Positions 54,054-63,413 of a stretch of 64,000 nucleotides of DNA are shown piece by piece. Within the stretch, counting starts at the first letter, position 1; each line of letters starts with the position of its first letter. The DNA lies in assembly GCF_013410115.1 (NCBI RefSeq), contig NZ_JACCCV010000001.1, positions 2,356,001 to 2,420,000 on the forward strand, given 5' to 3'. The DNA comes from Tunturiibacter gelidiferens. Lineage in GTDB: Bacteria > Acidobacteriota > Terriglobia > Terriglobales > Acidobacteriaceae. The translations under genes and the position numbers were made by a program. The notes below the pieces were generated by a model, which saw only the letters and a list, made by a program, of their open reading frames with translations, searched no databases and had not been told where the DNA came from.

Positions 54054-55070
54054 CTACTGAGGGGCGTGGTTCCACATCTTGTCTTTCTCTTCTTTTTCGT
54101 GAATTTTGAATTGGGCTTTCTCTGCAGGGCTCATGAAGTCTGGACCGACCGGCCAAACGGAGAGATCCCGCAGCGCAAGTCGTTTTGGAGTTCCGTGCAT
54201 GGAGAGCAGGGCATCTTCAAGCTCGAGCAGCGCGCCGCGTGAGAGTGCAAGTTCATGTTCGTTGGGTTGGTACATGGTGCCGACCGGATAGTCGAGATAG
54301 GGAGTGCTGGTCTGCTCGATGTGATTGCCGAGGATCTGTGCCACTGGTTTGCCCTCGGTGAATTTGATCAATCTCTCCACACTGGCTTGAAAGGCGGGGA
54401 AGTCTGCTACGTAGAGTCGTCCTGGATAGACGGTGTCTCCGGCGAGGAGGATTGCTGTCTTCCGGTCGTAGAGGGCGACGCTCACCGCGCTGTGGCCGGG
54501 GATCGGGATGATGTCAATGATGCGGTCGCCGAGGTCTATGTGTCCGATGTCCGTGGGCCAGTGTTCGATACCGTAGAAGCGCTTCGTTGCTTCTACCTCC
54601 GAGGGGATGAACGTCACCGGCATCGCGGGATTGTTCATCGCCTGCAGTTCTTTGTCGCCCCAGGTGTGGTCTTCATGTTCGTGAGAGTGCACCACGATCA
54701 GCGGGATACTGGTGCGCCCGTTGCGTGCGAGCCAGTTCTTCACCGTTCGTTGAAGCGCTGGCGCCAGGTTGCCGTCCCTGGACCCGGTATCCATCAGAAG
54801 GGCCTTATCCTTGCCGAAGAGGAGGTAGATGAACGGCTTCTCGTAGTCGGTACAAGGGGACTGTCGGAGGATGTAGAGGTTGGGGTTGTACTCATGGACC
54901 TGCCACTCGGGGATTTCCATGCACTTCGGCTCCTGAGATAACCAGTGGGCAGGAAGGACGCCTCGCTCAATGGTGCCGCCATTCGGCTGCGGAAGCTGCG
55001 CCAGGACGGACCCAGAAGAGAGAGACAGCGCAACGGTCAGGGCCGTTGCAGCCAGAGCGACTCGAAACAT
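54054..55070 (-). CDS. secreted metallo-beta-lactamase-fold hydrolase
   Basis: 338 aa. Signal peptide (ALAATALTVALSLSSGSVLAQ). MBL motifs: LLFGKDKALLMDTGSRDG, IPLIVVHSHEHEDHTWGDKEL (HxHxDH), IIPIPGHSAVSVALYDRKTAILLAGDTVYPG (third His and bridging Asp) and ILGNHIEQT (final His). The substrate is not obvious; it belongs with the broad class of periplasmic MBL-fold enzymes. ATG has GAGGTC upstream. Downstream of the second TonB-dependent receptor in the same direction reading, but convergent with GH28. Confidence 0.88.
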   Translation of the reverse strand: MFRVALAATALTVALSLSSGSVLAQLPQPNGGTIERGVLPAHWLSQEPKCMEIPEWQVHEYNPNLYILRQSPCTDYEKPFIYLLFGKDKALLMDTGSRDGNLAPALQRTVKNWLARNGRTSIPLIVVHSHEHEDHTWGDKELQAMNNPAMPVTFIPSEVEATKRFYGIEHWPTDIGHIDLGDRIIDIIPIPGHSAVSVALYDRKTAILLAGDTVYPGRLYVADFPAFQASVERLIKFTEGKPVAQILGNHIEQTSTPYLDYPVGTMYQPNEHELALSRGALLELEDALLSMHGTPKRLALRDLSVWPVGPDFMSPAEKAQFKIHEKEEKDKMWNHAPQ

Positions 55071-55145
55071 TATGACCTCGATTGTGGAGCTTGATAGTGG
55101 AAGAGGCAGTTAGATCGTCTCACGAAAAAGGTGTCATCACCGAGT

Positions 55146-55177
55146 ATGGCGCGCATCCCTTTCGGTTTGCGCGCCAT
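55146..55177. repeat. hairpin after the second TonB-dependent receptor
   Basis: ATGGCGCGCA-12 nt-TGCGCGCCAT, a 10-bp stem just after the receptor stop. No immediate T-run on the minus strand, so its use as a terminator is uncertain. Confidence 0.5.
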
Positions 55178-55194
55178 TGCTGCTTTCATCGCGT

Positions 55195-58100
55195 CTAGAA
55201 GGTGTACTTCCCGGAGAACTGCATCTGACGTGGCTGCAGCAGGAGAGAGCTGGGCGGGGTGGCGTTGCCGGTCGAGATGCTGTTCTGGTAGACCCCGAAG
55301 TTGCTGCTGGTTCCGTCGATCTGCACAGTTGCGAAGCGGTTTGTGTTGATGATGTTGAAGACCTCAACAGAGAGCTTCAGCTGTTGCTCGCGCCATGTGT
55401 GGAAGGATTTCGACAGACCATCATCGATGGAGAGGTAGCCGTCGGAGCGGAAGTTGTTACGCTGTCCGCTCTCTCCGACGTAGGCGAATCGCAGATTGGC
55501 GTGGGCGGCGGCGGAGGTGATTCCCTTAAGCGCAGTCTCCTCCAGGTTAGCGGCGTCGTAGTGATGGCCGCCGGTTGGGATTGGACCAGTCTGAACCATG
55601 TTGCTGTTGAAGGCGAAGTTGGTCCCCCAGTTGCCGCTTGCCACAGCGCTAAAGGGAAAGCCGGTGCTGTAGTGGACAACTCCATTCAACTGAAATCCTC
55701 CGACGATCCGATCGAGGATGCCGCCGCCGTTGAGGAACGGGGTGCCTCTACCGAAGGGGAACGGTGCGGTGTAGTTCGCGGTAATGTTGTGGCGCACATC
55801 GAAGTCGGATGGGCCGTACCACTGGTGTGGGGAGAAGGAGTTGATGATCGGGCTGCCGGTTGTTCCATTCCGTTCCGGATCGGAGCCCTCGTCCATGGAC
55901 TTGGAGTAGCTGTAGTTGACGTCATACTCCAGGCCGTAGCGGAGAGCCTGACGAACCGAGAGCTGGAGAGCGTTGTAGTTGCTGACTCCTGTGCTGGACT
56001 GCGCGTAGATCGAGGAGGTTTGGGGGTAGAAGAAGCGGAAGCTTTGACCTGACGGCGACGCGGTCGGATCAGTGTCGGCAGCGAAGAGAGCGTTAGTTTC
56101 GTTGCCACGGTTTGCAGCAAAGTAGGCGTAGTAGGCCTGTGCGCCGGCGTACCCGTTGAAGCTGAAGTTTGGAAAGACGTTGTGGAAGTAGCCGCTATCC
56201 GGGACCGTTCCTGGGTCTATACCGGCGTCAACCATCTTGTCGTATGTGGTTGCGGCCTGGAAGTAGTTTTGGCCGCTGCCGGCATCGTAGAGATTGGTGG
56301 GCATGGCGACATCGATATTCTGGATGAGGTGGCGTCCAAGCCGTCCGACGTAGGATGCGGTGAGCGCCAGATTGTGCGGGAACTCGTGCTGGATCGTAAG
56401 GTTGAAGGCTTCTGCGTAAGGAGTCTTCTGCTTGTCGTTGATGCTGTAGTCGAAGGTAAACGCACTGTCGGCGGGTGTAAACGGCAGCTGAAGAGGAGTG
56501 GTAGCGCCCGCGACGGCTGGAACGTCATGGTAGCCGGTGAAACGCGGGTTGGAGTTGATGTTGGTATAGGTAGCGAGATTGACCTGCGAGAGAGAGAGGA
56601 GCGATTGCGGGTTGGACTGGTAGGAGTCGATCAACCCCGAGCCGAAGTGGTCGTAGGCAAGGGAGAATCCGCCACGAACAGAGGTCTTGTTGTCTGGTGT
56701 GGTGTAAGCGAAGGCGATGCGCGGAGCGAAGTTCTTCTTCTGTGCCGTCCAAAAGTCGGGCTCGCCGTTCTTCGAACCGGCGGCGCGGAAGGCAACGCGA
56801 TCGGTGTACGCGTTGCCTGCAGCGGCAGCGGAGGCGCGATCGGCGAGGAAGGTATTGAGCGGGATGGTGGGTGCGATCTGCTGCCCATTTTTCTCGGACG
56901 GTACACCGAGATAGACATAGCGCAGGCCGAAGGTGAGAGTGAGCCGCGGCGTCGCCTTCCACTGATCCTGAACGTAGTATTCCTGTTCGACGTTACGGAA
57001 GGTGTGGGTAGGGACGACGCCTGCGCCCTGAGGCACAAGCTGGTTGTTCTGTACGAGGAACTCGGTACCGGTCTGTGCTGTTTCGATAGCGCCAACGTTC
57101 GAGATGACGGCGTTGTTGTAGAAGTTCGAGAAGGATGCTGAGACTGTTCCGCAGTCGGGACAGTTGAAGGCGGCCGGGTCGAGGCTTCCACCCTGATTGG
57201 CGATGGCGGCCGTTGCCAGAAGGTTCGGGCTTACGTTCGCGTAGGAGAGGAGAGGTGCATCGAAGTACTGGCCGTTTGAAACGTAATAGATGTTGGCACC
57301 GGCCTGGATTGTGTGGTGGCCTTTGGTGTAGGAAATGTCGTCTACAAAGTTGTTGGTAGTGAGGGCGTAGATGGTACTGGTTGTGGTTGCCGTGATGGTG
57401 CTGAAGGCGCCGAACGCGACGTAGGGTTCGCTGCCTGTGCCGCGAGAGGCGCTGCCCAGGCGGGTAAGACCATAACGGAAGTTGTTGGTCATGCGATCGT
57501 TGATGGTCCAGATATGACCGGCGGCAATGCCTTTGTTATTGGAGAAGACGCTCGAGGCAGGGGGCAGACCGGGGAACTGGAGAGCTGTTACCTGGTTATC
57601 GCTCTGCAGATTACCGCGCACGAATAGGGATTGCCTTGAGGTCAGGTTGTAGTCGAGGCGGGCGATGTTGGTGATCTGGTGGATTGGTGCTGGTGAGACG
57701 AAGTTGTAGCCTCCGGTGTTGTAGCCGTCGCCTGCGCCGTTCGAGTTTGAGAGCGGGAAGGTTTTGAAGTAAGCGATCGCTGCGGCGTTGGTGGAGGGAG
57801 CAAAGCAGGTGGTCGTGGCGCAGGTCGGGTCGGAAGACCGTCCATCTAGCTGCGCGATTTCGGCAGAGGTGAGCGTTTTATAGGTCGTGCCGTTCTGGCA
57901 GGTCGCGGATGTTGGACAAGCCTGATAAGTGACATTGCCGGTGACGAGACCACCACCGTTCAAAGTAGAGGGCACGGTTTGACCGACAGTAACGTCGCTG
58001 GCTTGTTTGAAGCCCTCATAGGCCCCGAAGAAGAAGAGTTTGTCTTTCTTGATGGGGAGGCCAAGGGAAGCGCCGTAGGTGTGCTCCAGCACCTTGGCTG

Positions 58101-58950
58101 CGACGTTGGGTTCTCCGGAGTTCAACTGAGCTTGTTTGTTGAACCAGTTGTTGGAGGTGGTGCCAGGATCGCGATAGTACTCGTAGGCGCTGCCGTGGAT
58201 CGAGTTGGTGCCGCTTCGGGTGATGAGCGAGACCTGCGCGCCGGAAGATCTGCCGGAGTCGGCGTTGGCATTGGTGGTGGTGACGCGGAACTCTTCGACT
58301 GAGTCGCGTGTGGAGCGGAGCGCGCCGTTAAAGGCAAAGCCAAAGATCTGATCGTTGTTATCGACGCCGTCGAGCGTGAGGTTGGATTGATCCTGACGGG
58401 CGCCGTTGACGATGCCGGTGCGGGGATCGGTGTTGAGGCCGCCGGTCTGAGCGCCGCTGTCGAGTGCAAGGACGCCGGGTTGCAGGGAGAGCAGATAGGT
58501 GATGTTGTTGGCGAGATAGGGGAGATTCTGGACTTGAGCGCGGTCGAAGGCCTTGCCGAGTGTTCCGTCGGTGGTATTCAGGTCTGCGAGATTTGTCTCC
58601 ACGCTTACGACTTCGCTGGTTCCGACGCTGAGCTTGATGGGCAGATTCGCAGGGGTGGAGACGAGGAGTTCCACCTTTGTGACCTGTTCGGAGAAGCCGG
58701 GGAAGACCGCCTTCACTTGATAAGTCCCGGGCGGGATCTGCTGGAAGCTGTACTCGCCTCTTTCATTGGTCTTATGGGTCTGAGTAAAGCCATTCGAGCT
58801 CTCCGCGAGAGTGATGTCGGCTCCGGCGATTACGCCTCCTTGCACATCGACTACTACGCCGTGGAGCGAGGTTGTTGCGGTCTGCGAATAACCGCAGGTT
58901 ACAAAGGCCAGGAGAAGAAACAGAATCGACGAATAGCGAATACAACGCAT
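55195..58950 (-). CDS. Oar-like TonB-dependent receptor 2
   Basis: 1251 aa. Signal peptide (IRYSSILFLLLAFVTCGYSQ), then the carboxypeptidase-regulatory domain (SLHGVVVDVQGGVIAGADITLAESS...GEYSFQQIPPGTYQVKAVFPGFSEQV), plug (NNITYLLSLQPGVLALDSG; LDGVDNNDQIFGFAFNGALR; DSGRSSGAQVSLITRSGTNS) and a ~950-residue barrel ending SGKYTF. ATG at 58950 with GGAG upstream. Only weakly similar to receptor 1, so not a recent duplicate. Expected partner: the TonB at 25.5-26.6 kb or another. Confidence 0.93.
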   Translation of the reverse strand: MRCIRYSSILFLLLAFVTCGYSQTATTSLHGVVVDVQGGVIAGADITLAESSNGFTQTHKTNERGEYSFQQIPPGTYQVKAVFPGFSEQVTKVELLVSTPANLPIKLSVGTSEVVSVETNLADLNTTDGTLGKAFDRAQVQNLPYLANNITYLLSLQPGVLALDSGAQTGGLNTDPRTGIVNGARQDQSNLTLDGVDNNDQIFGFAFNGALRSTRDSVEEFRVTTTNANADSGRSSGAQVSLITRSGTNSIHGSAYEYYRDPGTTSNNWFNKQAQLNSGEPNVAAKVLEHTYGASLGLPIKKDKLFFFGAYEGFKQASDVTVGQTVPSTLNGGGLVTGNVTYQACPTSATCQNGTTYKTLTSAEIAQLDGRSSDPTCATTTCFAPSTNAAAIAYFKTFPLSNSNGAGDGYNTGGYNFVSPAPIHQITNIARLDYNLTSRQSLFVRGNLQSDNQVTALQFPGLPPASSVFSNNKGIAAGHIWTINDRMTNNFRYGLTRLGSASRGTGSEPYVAFGAFSTITATTTSTIYALTTNNFVDDISYTKGHHTIQAGANIYYVSNGQYFDAPLLSYANVSPNLLATAAIANQGGSLDPAAFNCPDCGTVSASFSNFYNNAVISNVGAIETAQTGTEFLVQNNQLVPQGAGVVPTHTFRNVEQEYYVQDQWKATPRLTLTFGLRYVYLGVPSEKNGQQIAPTIPLNTFLADRASAAAAGNAYTDRVAFRAAGSKNGEPDFWTAQKKNFAPRIAFAYTTPDNKTSVRGGFSLAYDHFGSGLIDSYQSNPQSLLSLSQVNLATYTNINSNPRFTGYHDVPAVAGATTPLQLPFTPADSAFTFDYSINDKQKTPYAEAFNLTIQHEFPHNLALTASYVGRLGRHLIQNIDVAMPTNLYDAGSGQNYFQAATTYDKMVDAGIDPGTVPDSGYFHNVFPNFSFNGYAGAQAYYAYFAANRGNETNALFAADTDPTASPSGQSFRFFYPQTSSIYAQSSTGVSNYNALQLSVRQALRYGLEYDVNYSYSKSMDEGSDPERNGTTGSPIINSFSPHQWYGPSDFDVRHNITANYTAPFPFGRGTPFLNGGGILDRIVGGFQLNGVVHYSTGFPFSAVASGNWGTNFAFNSNMVQTGPIPTGGHHYDAANLEETALKGITSAAAHANLRFAYVGESGQRNNFRSDGYLSIDDGLSKSFHTWREQQLKLSVEVFNIINTNRFATVQIDGTSSNFGVYQNSISTGNATPPSSLLLQPRQMQFSGKYTF

Positions 58951-59350
58951 AGAGGGAGACTCCAGAATTAGATTCGACTGACGGATGATGGCGCGTTCAT
59001 CTCGGCGAAGAACGGCTCAGGGGCGATGACTGTTGCGTGGACATTTAGAAAGCGGCGGCAGATACACGTTTGCCGCTGAAGCTAGTCAGGGTTTGCAGGA
59101 CTCAGAATGGTGCAGCTTGTGAGGCGGTGTAGAGCGATTATGCACAGGGGTTTTGTCGAAATCAATCGAATGAACGTTCGGCTATGCTCCCAATAAAAGA
59201 TGCCGATACTGAAGAGTTTGGAATCAAGGCTCATTCAAAATGAGAGCAGTGGTACGCGAGTCTCAAGCCTCCCGGATCCAAGTCGCTGAAGAGGTTCGAT
59301 TCCGAGACAGCACAAGCCATCTGCTCCTCGTCAGAGGAACGATTGCATTT
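58951..59350. other. upstream region of receptor 2
   Basis: 400 bp with no gene recognised; probably includes the receptor promoter. A tRNA T-loop-like GAGGTTCGATTCC near 59290 has no matching stems. Confidence 0.5.
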
Positions 59351-59503
59351 CTAACTTTGTGTCATGTCGTAGTCCAGGCCTTTCTCTAGACGTTTGAGGC
59401 TGGCACTCAGCGACCAGCCGTCTACCTCCCAGGCGATTGAGGAGCTACCAATAGGGTGGAACTGATCCCCTTGGAGAGGCGTCGGCGGTTCGTGGCGAGC
59501 CAA
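59351..59503 (-). CDS. possible 50-aa ORF after the LysR gene
   Basis: Frame starts with TTG three nt after the LysR stop and runs to TAG: LARHEPPTPLQGDQFHP...WEVDGWSLSASLKRLEKGL. Composition is protein-like with GC-rich third positions, but there is no ribosome site of its own, so it would depend on coupling to the regulator. Low confidence. Confidence 0.3.
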   Translation of the reverse strand: MARHEPPTPLQGDQFHPIGSSSIAWEVDGWSLSASLKRLEKGLDYDMTQS

Positions 59504-59506
59504 AAC

Positions 59507-60424
59507 TTACTGTCCGTCGTCGTGGGCTTCGGGATCGGGCGAAGGGCGGACGCTCCCTATAGCAAAGGTAAAGAAGGTGTTGCCGGCACGCGTCAGCGGC
59601 ATGTCACGACGGGATATGAGCCCTAGGTTCCGCGGGATGTTGACATCTTTTATGGCGACCGTTTGCAGCCGACCTTGATTTAGTTCGTCAATGACGTTGA
59701 TGCGTGGTAGAAAGCTGATACCCAAACCCGCTAGAATCAAGCGTTTCAGTAACTCACTCGAATCGACTTCCATGGCGATGCGTCTAGCTGTCTTGTTCTG
59801 AACGAACAAGTGGTCGATTAGCTCACGGCGTCGGCCCTCTTTGGGTACGAGAAATCCAAACTTCGCTGCGTCCGACAGTGTCGCGCATTTGACCAACGTA
59901 AGCGGATGTCCGGCAGGTACTACAAGTACCAGGTTATCCTCGTGAATAATCTCCACATGAAGCCGTGGATCTTTCACGGGCAATGAGACGATCCCAAACT
60001 CCACTTCGCGGTCCAATACCAGTTCAAGCGTCTTGGAGCGTTCGGCACGAACAATGTTGAGCGCAACACGCGGGTATTGCTTCTTGAACTTGGAGATGAG
60101 GAGCGGCAAAACGTAAAGCGCCGTGGAGTCATTCGCGCTAACCGTCAGCGTACCTCGCGGCAGCCGTTCGGTGTCTGCGAGCATGAGGCTCACATGTTTC
60201 AGCCGCGACAGACAATCCTCCGCAAACGGCTCGAAGACTCGGCCGGCAGCTGTGAGCGTCACCTTACCGCCGCCTCGCTCCATAAGACGATAGCCCAGAT
60301 AGGTTTCGAGGGATCTGATTTGGGCAGAGACGGAGGGCTGCGTGACATGTAGTTTCTCCGCGGCCCGTGAAAAACTCTTCTGACGTGACACTTCAAGAAA
60401 CGTCTTCAGTTGATCTATATCCAT
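59507..60424 (-). CDS. LysR-family transcriptional regulator 2
   Basis: 305 aa. Winged HTH: TFLEVSRQKSFSRAAEKLHVTQPSVSAQIRSLE; linker helix; effector domain with LPLLISKFKKQYPRVALNIVRAER, LVLVVPAGHPLTLVKC, and ILAGLGISFLPRINVI. ATG at 60424 with GAGG upstream. The adjacent T-N11-A dyad and the divergent GPx-like gene suggest that one or both are controlled by it; the urea amidolyase genes nearby are another possible target. Confidence 0.9.
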   Translation of the reverse strand: MDIDQLKTFLEVSRQKSFSRAAEKLHVTQPSVSAQIRSLETYLGYRLMERGGGKVTLTAAGRVFEPFAEDCLSRLKHVSLMLADTERLPRGTLTVSANDSTALYVLPLLISKFKKQYPRVALNIVRAERSKTLELVLDREVEFGIVSLPVKDPRLHVEIIHEDNLVLVVPAGHPLTLVKCATLSDAAKFGFLVPKEGRRRELIDHLFVQNKTARRIAMEVDSSELLKRLILAGLGISFLPRINVIDELNQGRLQTVAIKDVNIPRNLGLISRRDMPLTRAGNTFFTFAIGSVRPSPDPEAHDDGQ

Positions 60425-60815
60425 TTCGGCCTCGGACCTTCTTCTTCAACAATCTGTTCGGTTTCTAGAGGCGACTTGCGGGCGCGGAGATCTTTGTGGC
60501 CCATCTGTCGGACTGATTTGTGATCGTGCTGCTTCCTTTAAGGTATAGAGAAAAACCATACCTACAACACAGGATTGGCAATAGACGATTTTTTTATGAG
60601 AGGCATAAGGAAAATATATAGTGAGTTGGCTGTATCCCTCTTGGGAGCTACACTCCCGTTATCGTCCATGCGAAATGTAGATCTTTTGGTTTCAGTGGTG
60701 CCTTTGGCTGCGTGAAGGATTCAATATCAACGCAAAGGTGTAGGAGGCTGCCCTCCGCTCCGACTCTTTACGACTTGACTAGACCTTCACGTATGTACAA
60801 CTAAGGAGCGATCAG
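60425..60815. other. LysR-2 / GPx-like divergent spacer
   Basis: 391 bp of regulatory space. Holds the operator listed at 60541 and an A/T-rich stretch at 60585-60620; no ORF seen. Confidence 0.5.
60541..60563. promoter_or_regulatory. LysR-type operator (T-N11-A dyad)
   Basis: AGGTAT-N11-ATACCT: 6-bp perfect arms, T at 60546 and A at 60558. It lies 117 bp before the LysR-2 start and ~250 bp before the divergent gene. Confidence 0.55.
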
Positions 60816-61553
60816 GTGCTAAATCCGTTAGTGAAGAAGATTTGCGCAGCTTATGCCTGCTCTTTTGTCTTCTTCCTTTTGATCGATGAGATACCAGCGT
60901 TCGGATATCAACCACAAGATGCGGGGCGGGCTACCGGGAATGATGGCAAACAGAAACACCCGTTCAAGGTCGGCGATACCGGGGGCAAGCCAGCAAAGCC
61001 TGAGAAGACTGCGTACGACTACAACCTTCCGGGTCCAGATGGGAAGGATGTGCCACTCTCGAGCTTCAAGGGTAAATACATTTTGGTTGTGAATCTAGGT
61101 CGCAAATCGGAGTACCACGCTCAACTTCCAGCCTTGATCAAGGACGCGGAGACTTACAAAGATAAGGGCCTCGTGATTCTTGGAGTTCCGTCAAACGACT
61201 TTGGTGCGGCTGAGCCAGGTACCGACGCGGAGATTCAGAAAGCCTATGCCGATGCCAAGGTTTCCTTTCCTGTGATGGCGGTTTCGAAGTTGAGCGGTGA
61301 CGCAGAGATTCCTATCTACCTCTACTTGACGAAGAGCAAAGGCGCGCCCGCCGGAGGGCCTGTCCATTGGAATTACACCAAGTTTTTTATCGATAAGAAC
61401 GGCAAGGTCATTGCGCGGCTCGACCCTGATGTTACGCCGGATTCCCCCCAGATGATCTCAACGATTGGGCAGATCCTCGAAGGAAGGTACAAGCCGAAGA
61501 AGGAAGGCGAAAAGGACGCTGCGGCGCCTGGGGACGATGATGACAATGATTAA
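60816..61553 (+). CDS. secreted glutathione-peroxidase-like protein lacking the catalytic Cys
   Basis: 245 aa, GTG start with AGGAG 8 nt upstream. N-terminal signal (AAYACSFVFFLLIDEIPAFG). Residues ~65-225 follow the GPx/thioredoxin fold in order: FKGKYILVVNLGRKSEY (normally N-V-A-S-.-C-G), DKGLVILGVPSNDFGAAEPGT (normally G-F-P-C-N-Q-F), then FPVM, VHWNYTKFFIDKNGKVI. The catalytic Cys/Sec is Ser98 and the tetrad Gln is Asp128, whereas Trp185 and Asn186 remain. An Asp-rich acidic tail ends the protein. It cannot use the usual peroxidase chemistry; perhaps a binding or structural role. Confidence 0.78.
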   Translation: MLNPLVKKICAAYACSFVFFLLIDEIPAFGYQPQDAGRATGNDGKQKHPFKVGDTGGKPAKPEKTAYDYNLPGPDGKDVPLSSFKGKYILVVNLGRKSEYHAQLPALIKDAETYKDKGLVILGVPSNDFGAAEPGTDAEIQKAYADAKVSFPVMAVSKLSGDAEIPIYLYLTKSKGAPAGGPVHWNYTKFFIDKNGKVIARLDPDVTPDSPQMISTIGQILEGRYKPKKEGEKDAAAPGDDDDND

Positions 61554-61588
61554 TTCGTAGCGGATCTTCGCGTCCGTTAGAGCTATGG

Positions 61589-63388
61589 CTATTTCAAACT
61601 CTGCAGGTAGCGACGCCATCCGCCAAGCTCCGTGATGTCAAGGGCTCCTTCGGTGCCCGTGGGCTCGACGAGGAAGCCCTTTACCAGGGTGCCGTCTTCT
61701 AATTGAAGCGTACCGATTGATAGCGGCTGCGGAACTCCTTCGACGAAGGTGCCGACCGTGTTTGCAGGGAGCGCCCAGACCTCAACCTCTATGCCCGGCC
61801 CCTGGAAGCCGGGGATACGGACGAGACCAGGCTTGGGAGGGGTTGTATTCTTCAAGGCGTAAAACATGTACTGTGGGCTTGTTCTGCATGTTCTGACCAG
61901 TCTGCCGCCCCGTTGCGTCAACTGCCAGTTCAGTGGCTGTCCGGAGAGATGCGCCCCCACGACTGCCATGAGCAGACAACCATGCGGCGGCTGCGATGCG
62001 GCAAGTGCGGGAGCGTCCGTAAGACTGCGATTGGATCCTCCCAGCGTCTTCGCCAGGTTGCGGTGCAGTTTGTCCGCAATCGGAAGCAAGGCGGTTTCAC
62101 TGAACGCCTGTCCGATCAGGCTCACTCCGAAGGGCAGCCCGTCCGGACGCATACCCGCGGGGAGTGCGACTGCTGCCAGGTCCAACAGATTTACAAAGTT
62201 TGTGTAATGACCAAGAATGCTGTTTCGCTCGATGGGCTTTTCTGCGATCTCCTCGATCGTGAAGGTCTTTGGCGCGGTCGGGAGGAGCATCATGTTAATG
62301 GTGTTCCAGACCGGCTTGGTTGCGCGCTTGAGCGTCTCCAATGAGTATGAGGCTTCGAAAGTATCGACCGCGGAGTAGTTCGCTGCACCCGAGACGATCT
62401 TTGCGACGGTTGGGTCCATCTCGTCTTTGTGTGCGCCTATAAATGTTGAGATGGCTGCATAGCGTTCTGCGACCCAAGGGCCTCTGTAGAGCAGTTGCGC
62501 TACCTGCAGAAAGGGAGTGAGGTCAAACTCGACCGGGGTGCCACCGAGGGCTATGAGCGCTTCAACTGCGGTTTTATAGAGCTGCGGGTTGAAGTGGTCA
62601 CCATAGAACTCGAGTGTCGCGGCGGCAGGGACGCCGAAGCGGAAGCTAGTCGCCGCTGCCCAAGGGGAAGCTCCATCCCCCGTCTCAGGGGCTCGGGAGT
62701 ACGGATCTTTTTCGTCGTAGGCACCTGCCACTGATAGCACCAATGCTGCATCGAGTGCGGTTTCGGCAAAGACCGAGACGCAATCGAGGGTGCGACACGC
62801 AGGCACCACACCATTCGTACTTACCACGCCCCGCGTCGGCTTTAGCCCGATGATGTTGTTGAACATGGCAGGCACGCGACCTGACCCGGCGGTATCGGTT
62901 CCTAGCGAGAAAGAGACCAGTCCACTTGCCACTGCGACTGCCGAGCCAGCACTGGAGCCACCCGAGATGTAGCGTTTGTCGAAGACACTTGAGCAGATGC
63001 CGTAGGGAGTTCTCGTGCCGACCAGACCGGTGGCGAACTGATCCATGTTCGTCTTGCCGATGAGGATCGCGCCTGCTTGTTGGAGTAGTGTGACGACGGT
63101 CGCAGATTCTGCGGCGAGGTAGGAATACGCTGGACAGGCGGCCGTCGTTGCCATGCCCGCTACGTCGATGTTGTCTTTGACGGCAAAGGGAATTCCGTAG
63201 AGCGGCAGCTTGCTCTTGTCTTCCGCAGGCAATGCCTTTGCGCGTGCCAATGCTTTCTCTCGGGGAACGATCGAGATCCAAACAGGCTGCACACCCTCGG
63301 CCTCGATTCGGCTGTAGATCGCCAAGACTACTTGTTCGGGACTTTCGTGTCCCATCGCGTACGCTGCATGAAGCGCTGCAATGTTCAT
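61589..63388 (-). CDS. atzF: allophanate hydrolase
   Basis: 599 aa. Hydrolyses allophanate to ammonia and CO2, second step of the urea amidolyase route. N-terminal amidase-signature domain with the Ser-cisSer-Lys residues in VKDNIDVAG, YISGGSSAGSAVAVA and GTDTAGSGRVPAMFNNIIGLKPTRG; a C-terminal allophanate-hydrolase domain (residues ~470-599: LLMAVVGAHLSGQPLNWQL; GPGIEVEVWALP; VEGVPQPLSIGTLQLEDG). ATG with AGGAG upstream. 25 bp after the urea carboxylase stop, so co-transcribed. Confidence 0.93.
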   Translation of the reverse strand: MNIAALHAAYAMGHESPEQVVLAIYSRIEAEGVQPVWISIVPREKALARAKALPAEDKSKLPLYGIPFAVKDNIDVAGMATTAACPAYSYLAAESATVVTLLQQAGAILIGKTNMDQFATGLVGTRTPYGICSSVFDKRYISGGSSAGSAVAVASGLVSFSLGTDTAGSGRVPAMFNNIIGLKPTRGVVSTNGVVPACRTLDCVSVFAETALDAALVLSVAGAYDEKDPYSRAPETGDGASPWAAATSFRFGVPAAATLEFYGDHFNPQLYKTAVEALIALGGTPVEFDLTPFLQVAQLLYRGPWVAERYAAISTFIGAHKDEMDPTVAKIVSGAANYSAVDTFEASYSLETLKRATKPVWNTINMMLLPTAPKTFTIEEIAEKPIERNSILGHYTNFVNLLDLAAVALPAGMRPDGLPFGVSLIGQAFSETALLPIADKLHRNLAKTLGGSNRSLTDAPALAASQPPHGCLLMAVVGAHLSGQPLNWQLTQRGGRLVRTCRTSPQYMFYALKNTTPPKPGLVRIPGFQGPGIEVEVWALPANTVGTFVEGVPQPLSIGTLQLEDGTLVKGFLVEPTGTEGALDITELGGWRRYLQSLK

Positions 63389-63413
63389 CGTTCTCCTGCG
63401 GTGTCTTGTGAAT

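Noticed and set aside
59280-59300. GAGGTTCGATTCC T-loop-like string on the plus strand
   Set aside because: No T-stem, no acceptor stem and no anticodon arm around it.
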